DNA of 64,000 nt from Corynebacterium pseudodiphtheriticum DSM 44287 (GCF_000688415.1 NZ_JIAH01000006.1:124001-188000), one strand, 5' to 3'. Counted from the stretch's first letter, positions 36,193-46,146 are shown. The notes: generated by a model not told the origin, from the letters alone. A program made the numbers and translations.

Positions 36193-36398
36193 AGTAGTGA
36201 CGGCGATGTCTGCTCCTCGCAGAAGTTTCTTTTGGGGTGGTCGGCTATTCCGGTAATTCCGGCGTCTTCGTCGACAAGCAGCATAAGAGTTTCCTCCATA
36301 GTCTTGACGCATTGGGCAGAATCTGTGACTTGTGCGTCAACCATGTCCTGTTCGGATAAATAGAGGAAATCAATCCGGGTATCGTTCGGCGTGCTCAA
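36189..36398 (-). pseudogene. N-terminal fragment of ornithine-cyclodeaminase-like gene
   Basis: 69 residues. The first about 41 (RIDFLYLSEQDMVDAQ...KTMEETLMLL) resemble the N-terminus of ornithine cyclodeaminase/mu-crystallin proteins of the type called tyramine oxidase subunit B in actinobacteria. The remainder is unlike the family, and the other 300 residues expected are absent. It is on the same strand and just upstream of the broken glutamine synthetase; in other actinobacteria such genes can cluster with glutamine-synthetase-like genes for amine use. The pair therefore looks like the remains of one catabolic locus. Family call is by eye. Confidence 0.55.
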
Positions 36399-36413
36399 TA
36401 ACGTGTTTTATCC

Positions 36414-36707
36414 TTATTCGCCGTGATCGGTGCCAGAATCCCGATTCTGTGCGCCAGATTCATCTCCTGCGCTATTCCTAGCACTCATTGCCTCGTCAAC
36501 ACGGCGGTTTGCCCGATCTAAATGCTGTTCGCAACGCTTAGCTAAGGCCTCGCCACGTTCCCAGTACTTTAGCGATTCGTCAAGCCCCATCTGACCTAAT
36601 TCCAAAATTTTGACGGTCTCAATCAGCTCGTCACGGGCTTGTTCATAGCTGAGTTCATCAACTGGGCGCTCTGGGGAAGGATTTCCGGTACCAAAAGAAT
36701 CGTTCAT
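36414..36707 (-). CDS. xseB: Exodeoxyribonuclease VII small subunit
   Basis: 97 residues. The core [41 protein letters not shown] is the helical hairpin that binds XseA; it ends in a variable Asp/Gly/Ala tail longer than in E. coli. With XseA it forms the enzyme that degrades single-stranded DNA to oligonucleotides from both ends. It follows xseA on the same strand with a gap of about 95 bp. Confidence 0.93.
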   Translation of the reverse strand: MNDSFGTGNPSPERPVDELSYEQARDELIETVKILELGQMGLDESLKYWERGEALAKRCEQHLDRANRRVDEAMSARNSAGDESGAQNRDSGTDHGE

Positions 36708-36801
36708 TGTGCAGCCTTTCGAAATAAATAATTACAGAGTTAACGCAAGGTACAGGGACTCAGCAACAAGTTAATGACATGAGGAGGGGACTGCTCGTTG
36801 C

Positions 36802-38043
36802 CTAATCCGCATGCTGGGTTCCCATACCCGCCGCAGTGATCGAGCCGTCGGCGACGCGAATGCGTAATTGAGAACCAGGAGGTGCTTGTGCAATCGTGGT
36901 TACAACCTCTGAATCGCCATCACGAGGCAGTACCTGCACGATTGAATAACCACGTTCTAATGTGGATGCTGGCCCGAGCGCAGAAACCTGTCCGCGTAGA
37001 GCTGCAACCCGCGAGCTTTCCTGGCCAACGACATGACGGATTTCCCGACGAATAGCAGCTAATGCATTTTCGAGTTCGTCGTGCCGGGCTTTGATCGGGG
37101 TACGCGGGTCCGCCAGCACCGGGCGGGAGCATAAAGCATCCAGATTTTGTCGTTCGCGTGCTACCCACTGTCCGATAGCCTGCGCCATTCGGGCGCGTGC
37201 TTCGTCGAGAAGCGCGCGTTCCTCGGCGACGTCAGGGATGACTCTCTTTGCCGCATCCGTCGGAGTCGCTGCACGTAGGTCTGCGACATTGTCCAGAACC
37301 GGTGAATCTGGTTCATGGCCGATTGCTGAAACGACGGGTGTGCGTGCCGCTGCTACTGCACGTTGCAGAGCTTCTTCGGAAAACGGTAACAAGTCTTCCA
37401 CGCTGCCGCCGCCACGTGCGATGATGATGACATCAACCTCGTCGTCGGCGTCTAGCTGCTGGAGTGCGTCTATTACTTGACTGACCGCTTGGGCACCCTG
37501 CACTGCGGTATTAATAACACGGAAGTCCACGGCAGGCCAGCGGTCACGTGCTACTGAAAGAACGTCACGTTCAGCAGCTGATCCGCGCCCGGTAATCAGA
37601 CCTACTGTACGGGGAAGATAAGGGAGCGGAAGTTTTTTCGAGGCGTCGAACAGACCTTCAGCGGCAAGCTGCCGACGCAGATTTTCGATGCGAGCGAGTA
37701 GTTCACCGACCCCCACATGCCGAATATCAGTCACCCATAACGAAAACGACCCGCGGCCTGCGTAAAACGCTGGCTTGCCGTACACCACGATGCGATCGCC
37801 ATCTTTAATCGGAGTAGGCAAATTTTGCAGTAATTGCGTGGAGGTCGTGAGAGAAACCGACATTTCCTGGTTGACGTCGCGCAAAGTGAGATAGGACAGC
37901 TTCCACGACGGTTTCATGTTGACCTGCGTGAGTTGGCCTTCGACCCACAAATAACCGAGCCGTTCAATCCAGCCCTTGATCTCGGTATTGGCAGTGCTGA
38001 CTGACCATGGATTCTCTAATGTAGCGGGTGGTTTACTCAACAA
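36802..38043 (-). CDS. xseA: Exodeoxyribonuclease VII large subunit
   Basis: 413 residues from a TTG at 38043 (AAGGGATCG precedes it); the frame is open 70 codons further upstream but those lie in the divergent ispH region. The OB-fold domain (about 10-105) begins [29 protein letters not shown], and the catalytic domain contains [12 protein letters not shown] and [18 protein letters not shown], followed by an elongated coiled coil that binds several XseB copies. Role: processive degradation of single-stranded DNA in repair. Operon with xseB. Confidence 0.93.
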   Translation of the reverse strand: MLSKPPATLENPWSVSTANTEIKGWIERLGYLWVEGQLTQVNMKPSWKLSYLTLRDVNQEMSVSLTTSTQLLQNLPTPIKDGDRIVVYGKPAFYAGRGSFSLWVTDIRHVGVGELLARIENLRRQLAAEGLFDASKKLPLPYLPRTVGLITGRGSAAERDVLSVARDRWPAVDFRVINTAVQGAQAVSQVIDALQQLDADDEVDVIIIARGGGSVEDLLPFSEEALQRAVAAARTPVVSAIGHEPDSPVLDNVADLRAATPTDAAKRVIPDVAEERALLDEARARMAQAIGQWVARERQNLDALCSRPVLADPRTPIKARHDELENALAAIRREIRHVVGQESSRVAALRGQVSALGPASTLERGYSIVQVLPRDGDSEVVTTIAQAPPGSQLRIRVADGSITAAGMGTQHAD

Positions 38044-38135
38044 CGATCCCTTCGTCCAACGATGCGCGTAGCGGTTGTACCCGGTAACAGCTGCCCATTG
38101 TACTGGGTGTTGACGTATTGGATACCCTGGAGGGC

Positions 38136-39119
38136 ATGACTGAACAGGCTGAGCGACAACCCAATGTTCTTCTCGCGGCACCCCGCGGCTACTGCGCTGG
38201 TGTGGACCGCGCCGTTGAAACGGTGGAAAAAGCCTTAGAAAAATACGGAGCACCGATCTACGTGCGCAAAGAGATTGTGCATAACAAGTACGTGGTGAAG
38301 ACCTTTGAAAAGCGGGGCGTTATCTTCGTAAATGAAGCATCGGAGGCTCCAGAAGGCGCCCACCTGGTGTTTTCTGCACATGGTATCTCGCCGGCGGTGC
38401 GGGCTGAAGCTGGTGAGCGAAAACAGATTACGCTTGACGCCACCTGCCCGCTGGTGACAAAAGTACACCGTGAGGCTGAACGCTTCGCCCGCGACGGCTA
38501 TCATATTTTGCTGGTCGGCCACGAAGGCCACGAAGAAGTCGAAGGCACCGCTGGGCATGCGCCAGAGGTGACCTATCTTGTCGACGGTGTGGAGGGGGTT
38601 GACAAGCTTCCGGAATCGTTGGTTGATGAAAAGATTGTTTGGCTTTCACAGACCACGCTCTCGGTAACGGAGACCATGGAAATCGTCAATAAATTGCGAG
38701 AACGATTCCCGCACCTAGAAAATCCACCGAGTGATGACATCTGCTATGCGACGCAAAACCGCCAAGAATCGGTTCGTGCGATCGCCCCGCAGTGTGAATT
38801 AGTAATCGTGGTGGGATCGACGAACTCTTCGAATTCCAAACGATTGGTAGAGGTTGCCCTTGATGCTGGTTCTAAAGCGTCGTACTTGGTCGATTTTGCT
38901 GATGAGATCAAGGAAGAATGGTTGGACGGTGTGGAAACCGTTGGTGTGACCTGTGGTGCTTCGGTTCCAGAATTACTGGTTCGTGACGTCATACAATGGC
39001 TCGATGAGCGTGGATTCTCTGATGTGAAAGAAGTGACGACGACAACCGAGACGATCCAGTTCTCACTGCCGCGCGATCTCCGTCCAGCCCGTAACCGGAA
39101 AAAGCAGGTCCAAAACTAA
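38136..39119 (+). CDS. ispH: 4-hydroxy-3-methylbut-2-enyl diphosphate reductase
   Basis: 327 residues from the ATG at 38136, preceded by GGAGGGC; an in-frame ATG six codons upstream is less likely. The three cysteines that hold the 4Fe-4S cluster are C20 ([11 protein letters not shown]), C104 (DATCPLV) and C273 ([10 protein letters not shown]). IspH makes IPP and DMAPP in the last step of the MEP pathway, supplying the cis-prenyl synthase encoded at 10.6 kb. The C-terminal 20 residues are basic and variable. It diverges from xseA. Confidence 0.97.
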   Translation: MTEQAERQPNVLLAAPRGYCAGVDRAVETVEKALEKYGAPIYVRKEIVHNKYVVKTFEKRGVIFVNEASEAPEGAHLVFSAHGISPAVRAEAGERKQITLDATCPLVTKVHREAERFARDGYHILLVGHEGHEEVEGTAGHAPEVTYLVDGVEGVDKLPESLVDEKIVWLSQTTLSVTETMEIVNKLRERFPHLENPPSDDICYATQNRQESVRAIAPQCELVIVVGSTNSSNSKRLVEVALDAGSKASYLVDFADEIKEEWLDGVETVGVTCGASVPELLVRDVIQWLDERGFSDVKEVTTTTETIQFSLPRDLRPARNRKKQVQN

Positions 39120-39135
39120 GATTGTGGTTGGTTCA

Positions 39136-39933
39136 TTAATTATCCCGGTTATTGCTCCGGGAGAAGGCCGAAGATCTTTCGCCTGCCCGTCGCGCTGACG
39201 TACGAGTGGGAGCTGCTGGGCGGATGCGTTCTGTGGATGCCGTTGGTTCATTAGCGGACTTCGACGCATGTGCGCTAGCCTGCGCCCTTCGGGCATTGGC
39301 TTCCAGTTGACTGCTTGGGCGTGTTGATCGGGGGAGCCGTGATGAACGCACCGGGGAAGAAGTAGCGTTGTCAGCACGGTTACGTGCCATCAATTCTTCT
39401 ACGGTTACACGGTTGGTGCGTTCGCGGGCGCGCGAACTAGAGCGAATATTGCGTCGATTAGATTCTTGATTACGGCTGCGCTGCTGCCTTCTGTTTCGCT
39501 CGTGTATCTTTGCTTGACTGTTTAGTAGCAATAATCGAGCCACAGCGATACCGATGGAGATGACGGTGATCAAAGCTAGCGCGGGAAAATATTCGACCAC
39601 GGCGTAAATCGAGGTCCATACCATCGTGCGTGATGCAGCCTTGGCCCCGTCTGGCGCTGAAGCGATGTTGTTGCCCCAGGAGGTGGAGAACGCGAAAAAA
39701 CCAAAAATTAGCGGAAGCGGCGCTACGGTCAGAAATAACGACTCTGCTTCTACGAAGAGCGTGACGAAAACCGCGGCAAGCAAAAAACACAACAAGAAAG
39801 GCCAGCCAAGGCCATTAAACAAGATGCTAAGTAGTAGTCCTGTCACGCTGGCGGCCAGCACTAGTACAAGTGCAAGCGACAACGACAGGCCGGAAAAACC
39901 TGGCGCGGGGGACCTTCGAGACTGTGTAGACAC
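39136..39933 (-). CDS. DUF6542 membrane protein with basic Ser/Arg-rich tail
   Basis: 265 residues starting at GTG. Four membrane segments lie at about 16-37, 42-62, 66-84 and 110-135, forming the DUF6542 domain of Corynebacteriales. From about 140 the protein is soluble and very rich in Arg, Ser, Asn and Ala (RNRRQQRSRNQESNRRN...), presumably a cytoplasmic, nucleic-acid- or membrane-associated tail. The gene lies between ispH and ychF in mycobacteria too. Function unknown. Confidence 0.8.
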   Translation of the reverse strand: MSTQSRRSPAPGFSGLSLSLALVLVLAASVTGLLLSILFNGLGWPFLLCFLLAAVFVTLFVEAESLFLTVAPLPLIFGFFAFSTSWGNNIASAPDGAKAASRTMVWTSIYAVVEYFPALALITVISIGIAVARLLLLNSQAKIHERNRRQQRSRNQESNRRNIRSSSRARERTNRVTVEELMARNRADNATSSPVRSSRLPRSTRPSSQLEANARRAQASAHASKSANEPTASTERIRPAAPTRTSARRAGERSSAFSRSNNRDN

Positions 39934-39944
39934 AGTAGGTCATC

Positions 39945-41138
39945 TTAGCGGAAGTCAGATTCGTGATAGTCTGCGACATCTACATACGTAGGCGAAGAGT
40001 CTGTGGAGCTGTGCCGTGCACGGTGTGCTGCGTGATACGGCTTGGTGGGTTCTCGTGAACTCACTCCCATTTCTGCTAATCGTCGAGCAGTAACCTGCAC
40101 TCGGGAATCTAGTGAAGAGAGCGTGGAATTGTAGGCTTCAACAGCCTTGTCCAGACTCCTTCCGACACGATTGTAATGTTCGCTGACCGTATTTAACCGC
40201 GAGTATAGCTGACGGCCCAGCTCATGAATTTCTTTGGCTTTTTCGGAAAAATCTTCTTGTCGCCAGCCCAAAGCTACCGTACGTAGGAGTCCAAATAGTG
40301 TAGTCGGTGTTGCAATTACAATGTTTCTGGAAAATGCATACTCGAGTAATTCCGGGTCGGTATTGAGTGCCGAATCAAGGAATGGGTCCGCAGGTACGAA
40401 CATGACCACGAATTCTGGACTGGGTTGGAATGCATCAATATAGGGTTTTGCTGAAAGATTTGCGACGTGGTTGCGCAGTAGGTGAGCATGTCGACGCAAA
40501 TAACCGGCGTGTTCTTCCGGATCATCGGTATCAAGAGCATCCAGATATGACGTGAACGGTACTTTGGCATCGACGATGAGCTGCCGACCCCCAGCTAAAT
40601 GAACAACCATATCGGGGCGAACGAGTCTTTCTCCCAGCTTGGCGCTTGTTTGCACACTGAAATCACAGTGTTCAACCATTCCCCCGAGCTCAACGACGCG
40701 TTCGAGCTGCATCTCACCCCAGCGGCCTCGGACATTTGGGCTGCGCAGGGCGTTTACAAGCTGATCTGTGCGTTCGTTTAAACGCGTAGATGTGCGTGAT
40801 AGTGCCTGAATTTGGCTGGTCAGCGATGCCGCGGTATGGCTGCGCTCGGATTCCATGGTGCGCAATTGCCCATTGATGCTTTCCAGCGATCTTTCCACGA
40901 CTGCGAGAGATTCTAGCGCGGGCGTGAGCCCAGGTTCAGGCCGGGAAGCTGGGGGATGTTGATTTACTGACTCTTCATTGAGTAGCCCCGAGTCTCCTGC
41001 AAACTTCGGGCGGTCAAGGGATCGAGTGGCGTTTATTGTGCCGTGTGGGCGCAAGCTACCGTGTGCGAACCATCCGAGAGCGATGCCCAACACGAGTGCA
41101 ATAAATACGGAAACGATGGCAACTGTAGAAATGGTCAT
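39945..41138 (-). CDS. rmuC: DNA recombination protein RmuC
   Basis: 397 residues. One N-terminal membrane segment (about 5-24) is followed by a coiled coil (about 75-130, LESINGQLRTMESER) and the RmuC nuclease-like core with NVRGRWGEMQLERVVELGG, RPDMVVHLAGGRQLIVDAKVP and ALGWRQEDF. The family is in the PD-(D/E)XK superfamily and limits sequence inversions in E. coli. The C-terminal 60 residues are variable. It ends 12 bp upstream of the DUF6542 start on the same strand, so they are probably co-transcribed. Confidence 0.92.
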   Translation of the reverse strand: MTISTVAIVSVFIALVLGIALGWFAHGSLRPHGTINATRSLDRPKFAGDSGLLNEESVNQHPPASRPEPGLTPALESLAVVERSLESINGQLRTMESERSHTAASLTSQIQALSRTSTRLNERTDQLVNALRSPNVRGRWGEMQLERVVELGGMVEHCDFSVQTSAKLGERLVRPDMVVHLAGGRQLIVDAKVPFTSYLDALDTDDPEEHAGYLRRHAHLLRNHVANLSAKPYIDAFQPSPEFVVMFVPADPFLDSALNTDPELLEYAFSRNIVIATPTTLFGLLRTVALGWRQEDFSEKAKEIHELGRQLYSRLNTVSEHYNRVGRSLDKAVEAYNSTLSSLDSRVQVTARRLAEMGVSSREPTKPYHAAHRARHSSTDSSPTYVDVADYHESDFR

Positions 41139-41170
41139 GGTATGGCCTGCGGAGAGTAGGGGAAAAGCGA

Positions 41171-42679
41171 TCAGGCATCAGGTTGATGCTTATGTTTATT
41201 TGATTTGGACATTTTTGCCCACCAGCGTTCCACGCGGTCGGTGGCCAAGCGGTGATGTTGGCGGTCGGACTTGTTGATGCTTGGCCGGGCGTCTAAATTG
41301 ATGCGTTTTTCGAGTTGATCTTCGAGATCATCGTCGAGATGAATGGTGGCTTCCTTGGTGTATTTCGCGGCATCCTCGTGGGCATGGGCGTGTGTGCTTC
41401 CGTCTTGCCGCCAGGAACGACGTAAGTTGCGTCCGTTATCTTCGGTGAATTTAGCGGCCAGCTCACCAGCGATCGTCACCGAAGTGATATCGCGTGCGCG
41501 GCGCTCACCAGAATTCAAGGTGAGGAGGTCTTGGACGTAACGATAACCGACGGCGATCATTGCTGCGACAGGTACTGCCAAGAATGCGCCGATTAGGTTG
41601 AACAGTGCAGTACCAGTAATTACGGAAATCAACACGACCACTGGGTGTAAGTTCATTGCGCGCGCCTGGAACCACGGTGAGAGGATATTGCTCTCAAGTT
41701 GTTGGACTGCGACGACCACGATGAGCACCATAATTGCTTCAGTAAATCCAAGGCTCACCAACGCAATTAGCGTCGATAAAGCTCCGGCGGTAATCGCCCC
41801 GGCAAAGGGAATGAAGCCGGCCATAAAGGTGATAATCGCCAGTGCTAGTGCCAGCGGAACTCCGATGATAACGAGCCCGAGACCAATAAAGATGGCGTCA
41901 ATTAAAGACACTAAGGCTTGTGCGCGGATAAATCCGCCCAGGGTGAGCCACGCTCGGGTGAAGAGTTCGGTCAAGTGCCAACCAGTACGACGACCCGTAG
42001 CGCGGCGCAGCCAAGGTAGGAACTTATGTCCATCTTTGAGGAAGAAAAAGGTCAGAACTAAAACCACAAATAGAGTGATGACCATTGAGGTTGCTGTTTC
42101 GATGCCAGCAAAAACACCGCCGACGATGGTGTCGGCCTGTTCTTGCAGCCAGGTAAATACCTCTTCAATGAAATTTGAGAGATCATCGCTATTGAGGTGG
42201 AGAGGTGGGCCTTGTAACCAGACTTGCACTCGTTGAATGCCTTCCACCGTCTGTAAGTAAAGGCCTTGGGATTGACGAACGAAGTCGGGGGCGATGAAGA
42301 ATATAGTTCCGCCTACTAAGCTGACGAAACCGCCCAAGGTTATTAGCGCCGCGAGTGAACTCGGAAAGCCTGCATTTCTTAGCTGGCGCGAGATCGGAGC
42401 CAGCATGGTGCAGATGATTAATGCAAATGCAATCGGCAATACGCCAGCCCAGAAGCGACCGACGATCCTGCCCAAAAAGTAAATGAATGCACCAAGGATA
42501 ATTAGGCGTAATGCCCAGGTGGCGGCCTGTTTAATGCCGTGGCCGAGCACCACAGAACGATCGACTTGATCGCCGGGTGGGTGCGGCGTGATATCTGACC
42601 ACTCGATATCCTGTGGAGCAGGTTCTTGCTCCTGGCGATCTTGTGCTCGGTCTGGCTTCGTACTCACGCCTAATATCAT
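41171..42679 (-). CDS. AI-2E family transporter
   Basis: 502 residues with a polar N-terminal 50, about eight membrane segments between 55 and 395, and a polar, Asp/Arg-rich C-terminal tail of about 110 residues. The sequence around GRRTGWHLTELFTRAWLTLGGFIRAQ and the later IGVPLALALAIITFMAGFIPFAG are typical of the PF01594 (TqsA/PerM-like) family. Members range from autoinducer-2 export to sodium/proton antiport and ion transport; no luxS-like gene is in this window, so substrate is unknown. The gene lies 32 bp upstream of rmuC on the same strand. Confidence 0.88.
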   Translation of the reverse strand: MILGVSTKPDRAQDRQEQEPAPQDIEWSDITPHPPGDQVDRSVVLGHGIKQAATWALRLIILGAFIYFLGRIVGRFWAGVLPIAFALIICTMLAPISRQLRNAGFPSSLAALITLGGFVSLVGGTIFFIAPDFVRQSQGLYLQTVEGIQRVQVWLQGPPLHLNSDDLSNFIEEVFTWLQEQADTIVGGVFAGIETATSMVITLFVVLVLTFFFLKDGHKFLPWLRRATGRRTGWHLTELFTRAWLTLGGFIRAQALVSLIDAIFIGLGLVIIGVPLALALAIITFMAGFIPFAGAITAGALSTLIALVSLGFTEAIMVLIVVVAVQQLESNILSPWFQARAMNLHPVVVLISVITGTALFNLIGAFLAVPVAAMIAVGYRYVQDLLTLNSGERRARDITSVTIAGELAAKFTEDNGRNLRRSWRQDGSTHAHAHEDAAKYTKEATIHLDDDLEDQLEKRINLDARPSINKSDRQHHRLATDRVERWWAKMSKSNKHKHQPDA

Positions 42680-42818
42680 GCCTTATTCCTAGCTGCTAGG
42701 CGAAGAACGCAGATGCAGATTCACTCGCAGGGCGCTGTGGGATCGTTGCCTGGGCAAGTTAACTCCAATCCTGCGATGGCTTCGAAGTACCTAAAGCTAA
42801 TACGTTAGGATGAGCCGT

Positions 42819-43904
42819 GTGAGTCTTACTTTAGGAATCGTCGGATTGCCCAATGTTGGCAAGTCCACTCTGTTTAATGCCCTGACCCGTAGCGATATTC
42901 TGGCAGCGAATTATCCGTTCGCCACCATCGAGCCCAACGTCGGCCAGGTGGAGCTTCCGGATCCACGATTGCGTCGGCTCGCGGAGATTTTCTCCTCTGA
43001 GCGGATTTTGCCAGCCATCGTTTCCTTCGTAGATATCGCCGGCATCGTGAAAGGCGCTTCGGAAGGTGAAGGCATGGGAAATGCGTTCTTGTCGAATATT
43101 CGTGAAGCCGATGCGATCTGCCAGGTGGTTCGTGCCTTTGCCGATGACAACGTGATCCATGTTGACGGTAAGGTCAACCCAACTAGTGATATCTCCATCA
43201 TTAATACTGAGCTTATTCTTGCGGATTTGCAGACTTTGGAAAAAGCCCTCCCGCGACTGGAAAAAGAAGCCAAAAAGAATAAAGACCTGACCGAGGTCGT
43301 TGAAGCTGCGAAGACAGCTCGTTCAGTATTGGAAGACGACCGCACACTGTACGCAGCTGCGAAAAACGGTGAGATTGGATTGGCTCCCTTGCGTGATCTG
43401 CATTTGATGACCACTAAACCGTTTCTGTATGTCTTTAATTCTGATGAAGAGGTACTGACAGATGAGGCGAAGCGGGCCGAATTGGCAGAATTAGTAGCGC
43501 CAGCCGACTGCGTCTTCTTGGACGCAAAGACCGAAACTGAATTGCTCGAATTAGAAGAAGACGAAGCAGCCGAATTGTTGGAATCTGTCGGGCAAAATGA
43601 GCCTGGGCTGAACACCCTCGCGCGTGCTGGTTTTGAGACACTCGGGCTCCAGACCTATCTGACCGCGGGACCGAAAGAAGCCCGTGCGTGGACTATCAAG
43701 CAGGGAGCTACAGCCCCACAGGCAGCGGGCGTGATCCACTCGGACTTTGAAAAAACCTTTATCAAAGGTGAAATCGTGTCTTTCTCTGATCTCGACGAGG
43801 CAGGCTCCATGGTTGCAGCGCGTAACGCTGGCAAAGTGCGCCTGGAAGGCAAGGACTACGTTATGCAAGATGGCGACGTATGTGATTGGAAGACCGGCGC
43901 TTAA
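42819..43904 (+). CDS. ychF: Ribosome-binding ATPase YchF
   Basis: 361 residues from the GTG at 42819 (start VSLTLGIVGLPNVGKSTLF); an ATG three codons earlier is in frame. The G1 loop GLPNVGKST, the DIAGIVKGASEGEGMGN switch region and the NSDE motif, which replaces the GTPase NKxD and gives ATP preference, are visible, and the C-terminal TGS domain contains TIKQGATAPQAAGVIHSDF. YchF/OLA1 ATPases bind ribosomes and modulate stress responses. A -10-like TAGGAT (42806-42811) sits 7 bp before the GTG with no ribosome site, so the message may be leaderless. Confidence 0.96.
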   Translation: MSLTLGIVGLPNVGKSTLFNALTRSDILAANYPFATIEPNVGQVELPDPRLRRLAEIFSSERILPAIVSFVDIAGIVKGASEGEGMGNAFLSNIREADAICQVVRAFADDNVIHVDGKVNPTSDISIINTELILADLQTLEKALPRLEKEAKKNKDLTEVVEAAKTARSVLEDDRTLYAAAKNGEIGLAPLRDLHLMTTKPFLYVFNSDEEVLTDEAKRAELAELVAPADCVFLDAKTETELLELEEDEAAELLESVGQNEPGLNTLARAGFETLGLQTYLTAGPKEARAWTIKQGATAPQAAGVIHSDFEKTFIKGEIVSFSDLDEAGSMVAARNAGKVRLEGKDYVMQDGDVCDWKTGA

Positions 43905-43939
43905 CACAGCCGTCTGGAACAACCCGAAAGAACTTCGAG

Positions 43940-44644
43940 ATGACAAAGAACACCCCGCAAGATGCTTCCCAGCAGACCACCGGTGATGCCCACGCTCGCT
44001 ACATCCCGATTCGTGCCGGGCTATATCCAATTTTTCTGGCTGCGTTCGTCGTTGTTTTTGTCATCTCGAATATAACCGCCAGTAAAGGTGTGACGATAGG
44101 TCCGCTAGTTACGGATGGCGCATTTTTCTTGTTCCCAATCGCCTATATTATTGGCGACGTTTTGGCGGAATGCTATGGGTTCAAAGCTACTCGGGTAGCC
44201 ATTTGGACAGGTTTTGCCTCGGCATTAGTGGCGGTACTAGCGTTTTATGTCGCCATTTGGTTGCCAGCTGCTGATTTTTACGAAAATCAAGAGGCATTCT
44301 CTACAGTTCTTGGGTTGGTTCCGCAGATTGTGGCGGCTTCGCTGGCTGGTTATGCTGTTGGCCAGCTGCTCAACGCCTGGGTGCTGACCACGATGAAAAA
44401 CCGCAATGCCAACGCTCCATTATGGCAGCGGTTGATGGGGTCGACCGTCGTTGGCGAATTCGGTGACACCTTGGTGTTCTGCCTGATTGCAGCGACCGCG
44501 ATCGGTATCAGTACATTCTCGGATTTGGTGAATTACGTAATCGTAGGGTTTGTCTGGAAGACGGCGATGGAAGCAGTTTTATTGCCGGTAACTTATCGCG
44601 TGGTCGCCTGGGTGAAAAAGCGCGAAATGCCTGTGAAGCCCTAG
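43940..44644 (+). CDS. Queuosine precursor transporter (YhhQ/QPTR family)
   Basis: 234 residues from the ATG at 43940; a longer frame from 43886 overlaps ychF and is not needed. About six membrane segments, with FVISNITASKGVTIGP in the first and the DVLAECYGFKATRVAIW loop characteristic of the DUF165/YhhQ family. These proteins import 7-cyano-7-deazaguanine or the aminomethyl form for queuosine tRNA modification. No other queuosine gene is in the window, fitting a salvage lifestyle. It follows ychF by 35 bp. Confidence 0.88.
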   Translation: MTKNTPQDASQQTTGDAHARYIPIRAGLYPIFLAAFVVVFVISNITASKGVTIGPLVTDGAFFLFPIAYIIGDVLAECYGFKATRVAIWTGFASALVAVLAFYVAIWLPAADFYENQEAFSTVLGLVPQIVAASLAGYAVGQLLNAWVLTTMKNRNANAPLWQRLMGSTVVGEFGDTLVFCLIAATAIGISTFSDLVNYVIVGFVWKTAMEAVLLPVTYRVVAWVKKREMPVKP

Positions 44645-44659
44645 GGAAATCACGTAAAT

Positions 44660-45412
44660 ATGAATGAGACACAACCAGCAGTATCCAAATCCCAGGAACA
44701 ACCAGAACCTGAATTAACGCCATTAGATATTTCGGGTATTAAGAAAATCCTGGTTGTTGTGGCACACCCAGATGATCCCGAATATGGTCTCTCTGCGGCC
44801 GCACATGCTTGGATTAAGCACTCAGACATTGAGATCGCCTATTTGCTGTTAACCTCTGGCGAGGCCGGCATCGCGACGATGACGCCGGAAGAGTGCGGTC
44901 CGCTGCGTGCTGCTGAACAACGCGAGGCCTGTAATGCGATTGGCGTGGAGTCACTGGAAATATTAGATTTCCTGGACGGTCAGCTCGTTTATAGTCTGGA
45001 ATTAAGAAAGGCGATTGCACGCAAAATTCGCCAATTTCAGCCTGATGCCGTCGTGACTTTGCCCATGAGCTTGGAGTTGTCCTGGGGATTGAACCAAGCT
45101 GATCACCGGGTAGCTGGACTGGCAGCACTCGATGCTGCCCGCGATGCCGCTAATCCGTGGGTCTTTCGTGAGCTACCAGAACCGGCCTGGTCCGCTCGGC
45201 AATTCTGGATAGTGAATGACGTGGCTGCAGACCACGCTTATCGGGTGGATTGCGATGATGAACAAGCCGCTATTGCTTCGCTAGAATGCCATAAAAAATA
45301 TTTGGCTGCACTTGAGGACCATCCGCCTGCTAAAGACTTCATTCCCTTAATTTTACGTGGTGAGAGCCTAAAGGAAAGCCCGCGCGTTAAGTTTAAGGTT
45401 TATGAACTTTAA
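44660..45412 (+). CDS. PIG-L family deacetylase, third paralogue in window
   Basis: 250 residues. The metal motif AHPDD lies at 35-39 (H36, D39 ligands; D38 base), with the third ligand H149 in NQADHR. Unlike Mca and MshB, the aspartates are followed by Pro-Glu (AHPDDPEYG), as in bacterial N-acetyl-sugar deacetylases of the LmbE/BshB-like branch. The N-terminal 28 residues are Pro/Glu-rich. Substrate is unknown; candidates are N-acetylglucosamine conjugates other than mycothiol. Its 3' end overlaps the convergent hypothetical gene by 4 bp. Confidence 0.85.
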   Translation: MNETQPAVSKSQEQPEPELTPLDISGIKKILVVVAHPDDPEYGLSAAAHAWIKHSDIEIAYLLLTSGEAGIATMTPEECGPLRAAEQREACNAIGVESLEILDFLDGQLVYSLELRKAIARKIRQFQPDAVVTLPMSLELSWGLNQADHRVAGLAALDAARDAANPWVFRELPEPAWSARQFWIVNDVAADHAYRVDCDDEQAAIASLECHKKYLAALEDHPPAKDFIPLILRGESLKESPRVKFKVYEL

Positions 45413-46146
45413 GGCGAGGATTGTGGTCCAATTGGGTTGGCAGGTTGTTGAATGCTGCGTTGGCCGTGCGGCAGTGGTTGCAAGATTGTGGCTGCAGGGT
45501 AGATGTCCAGTGGTTGCGCAAGACTAGGAATCTCTACTACACGCCCGTCACCGTGGGGAAGCGCGACGACCACGTGTCCTTCCGAACAATATGCCCGAAC
45601 GTTGAGCGGGGTAGCGATCGGCTCTGTGACAGGGATTGAGCCAAGTTTATTGCCATCGATGAACACACTGGTACCCGAAACCACTGCGTACATGTGTGAC
45701 GTGCCGTAAGTACGCATGTCATAACTAGAGTGCACGGGATAGTATCGTGAACCCACAGTTACCGGACCTGCAGGGTTATTTACCGCGACAATCCACGGTG
45801 CAATTGGAGCTAGAATTTCTAGGTCTATATACCCGGAATCGAGAGAAATGCGTGCCGTTGCTGCAATCTTGAGAGTCCGCAATGGGCGTAATGCCTCGAC
45901 GTCGGGAAGTACGCCGATAATCCCCTTCGACGCGTTGATTCGCCATTTACCCTGGAACGTCATAGTTACTGGAATCTCGAACTGTTTCGCATGGTCCTCA
46001 TCATCGCGAGAGTGCCGCCCGCTGGGTGGAGCCACGTGAATGCTTGGCAGGCTCAAAATGGCTGCGCTGAACGCCTTCTCAGCTGGAATTGGGTCACTGA
46101 CGTGGACAGCGCTAGCAGGCAGCGGAAAAAACTGCACTTCGATCAC
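45409..46146 (-). CDS. Hypothetical protein, beta-rich
   Basis: 245 residues with no recognised family. No signal peptide or membrane segment is visible. Residues 55-190 alternate as short hydrophobic strands (IPVTMTFQGKWRINASKG, RISLDSGYIDLEILAP, IVAVNNPAGPVTVGSRYYP, MYAVVSGTSVFIDGNKLGSIPVTEP), suggesting a beta sandwich or double-strand structure. The C-terminal 45 residues are Pro/Gln-rich. Codon use and composition are like the neighbours. It is convergent with the PIG-L gene; the upstream side is a 168-bp gap before zupT. Confidence 0.6.
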   Translation of the reverse strand: MIEVQFFPLPASAVHVSDPIPAEKAFSAAILSLPSIHVAPPSGRHSRDDEDHAKQFEIPVTMTFQGKWRINASKGIIGVLPDVEALRPLRTLKIAATARISLDSGYIDLEILAPIAPWIVAVNNPAGPVTVGSRYYPVHSSYDMRTYGTSHMYAVVSGTSVFIDGNKLGSIPVTEPIATPLNVRAYCSEGHVVVALPHGDGRVVEIPSLAQPLDIYPAATILQPLPHGQRSIQQPANPIGPQSSP

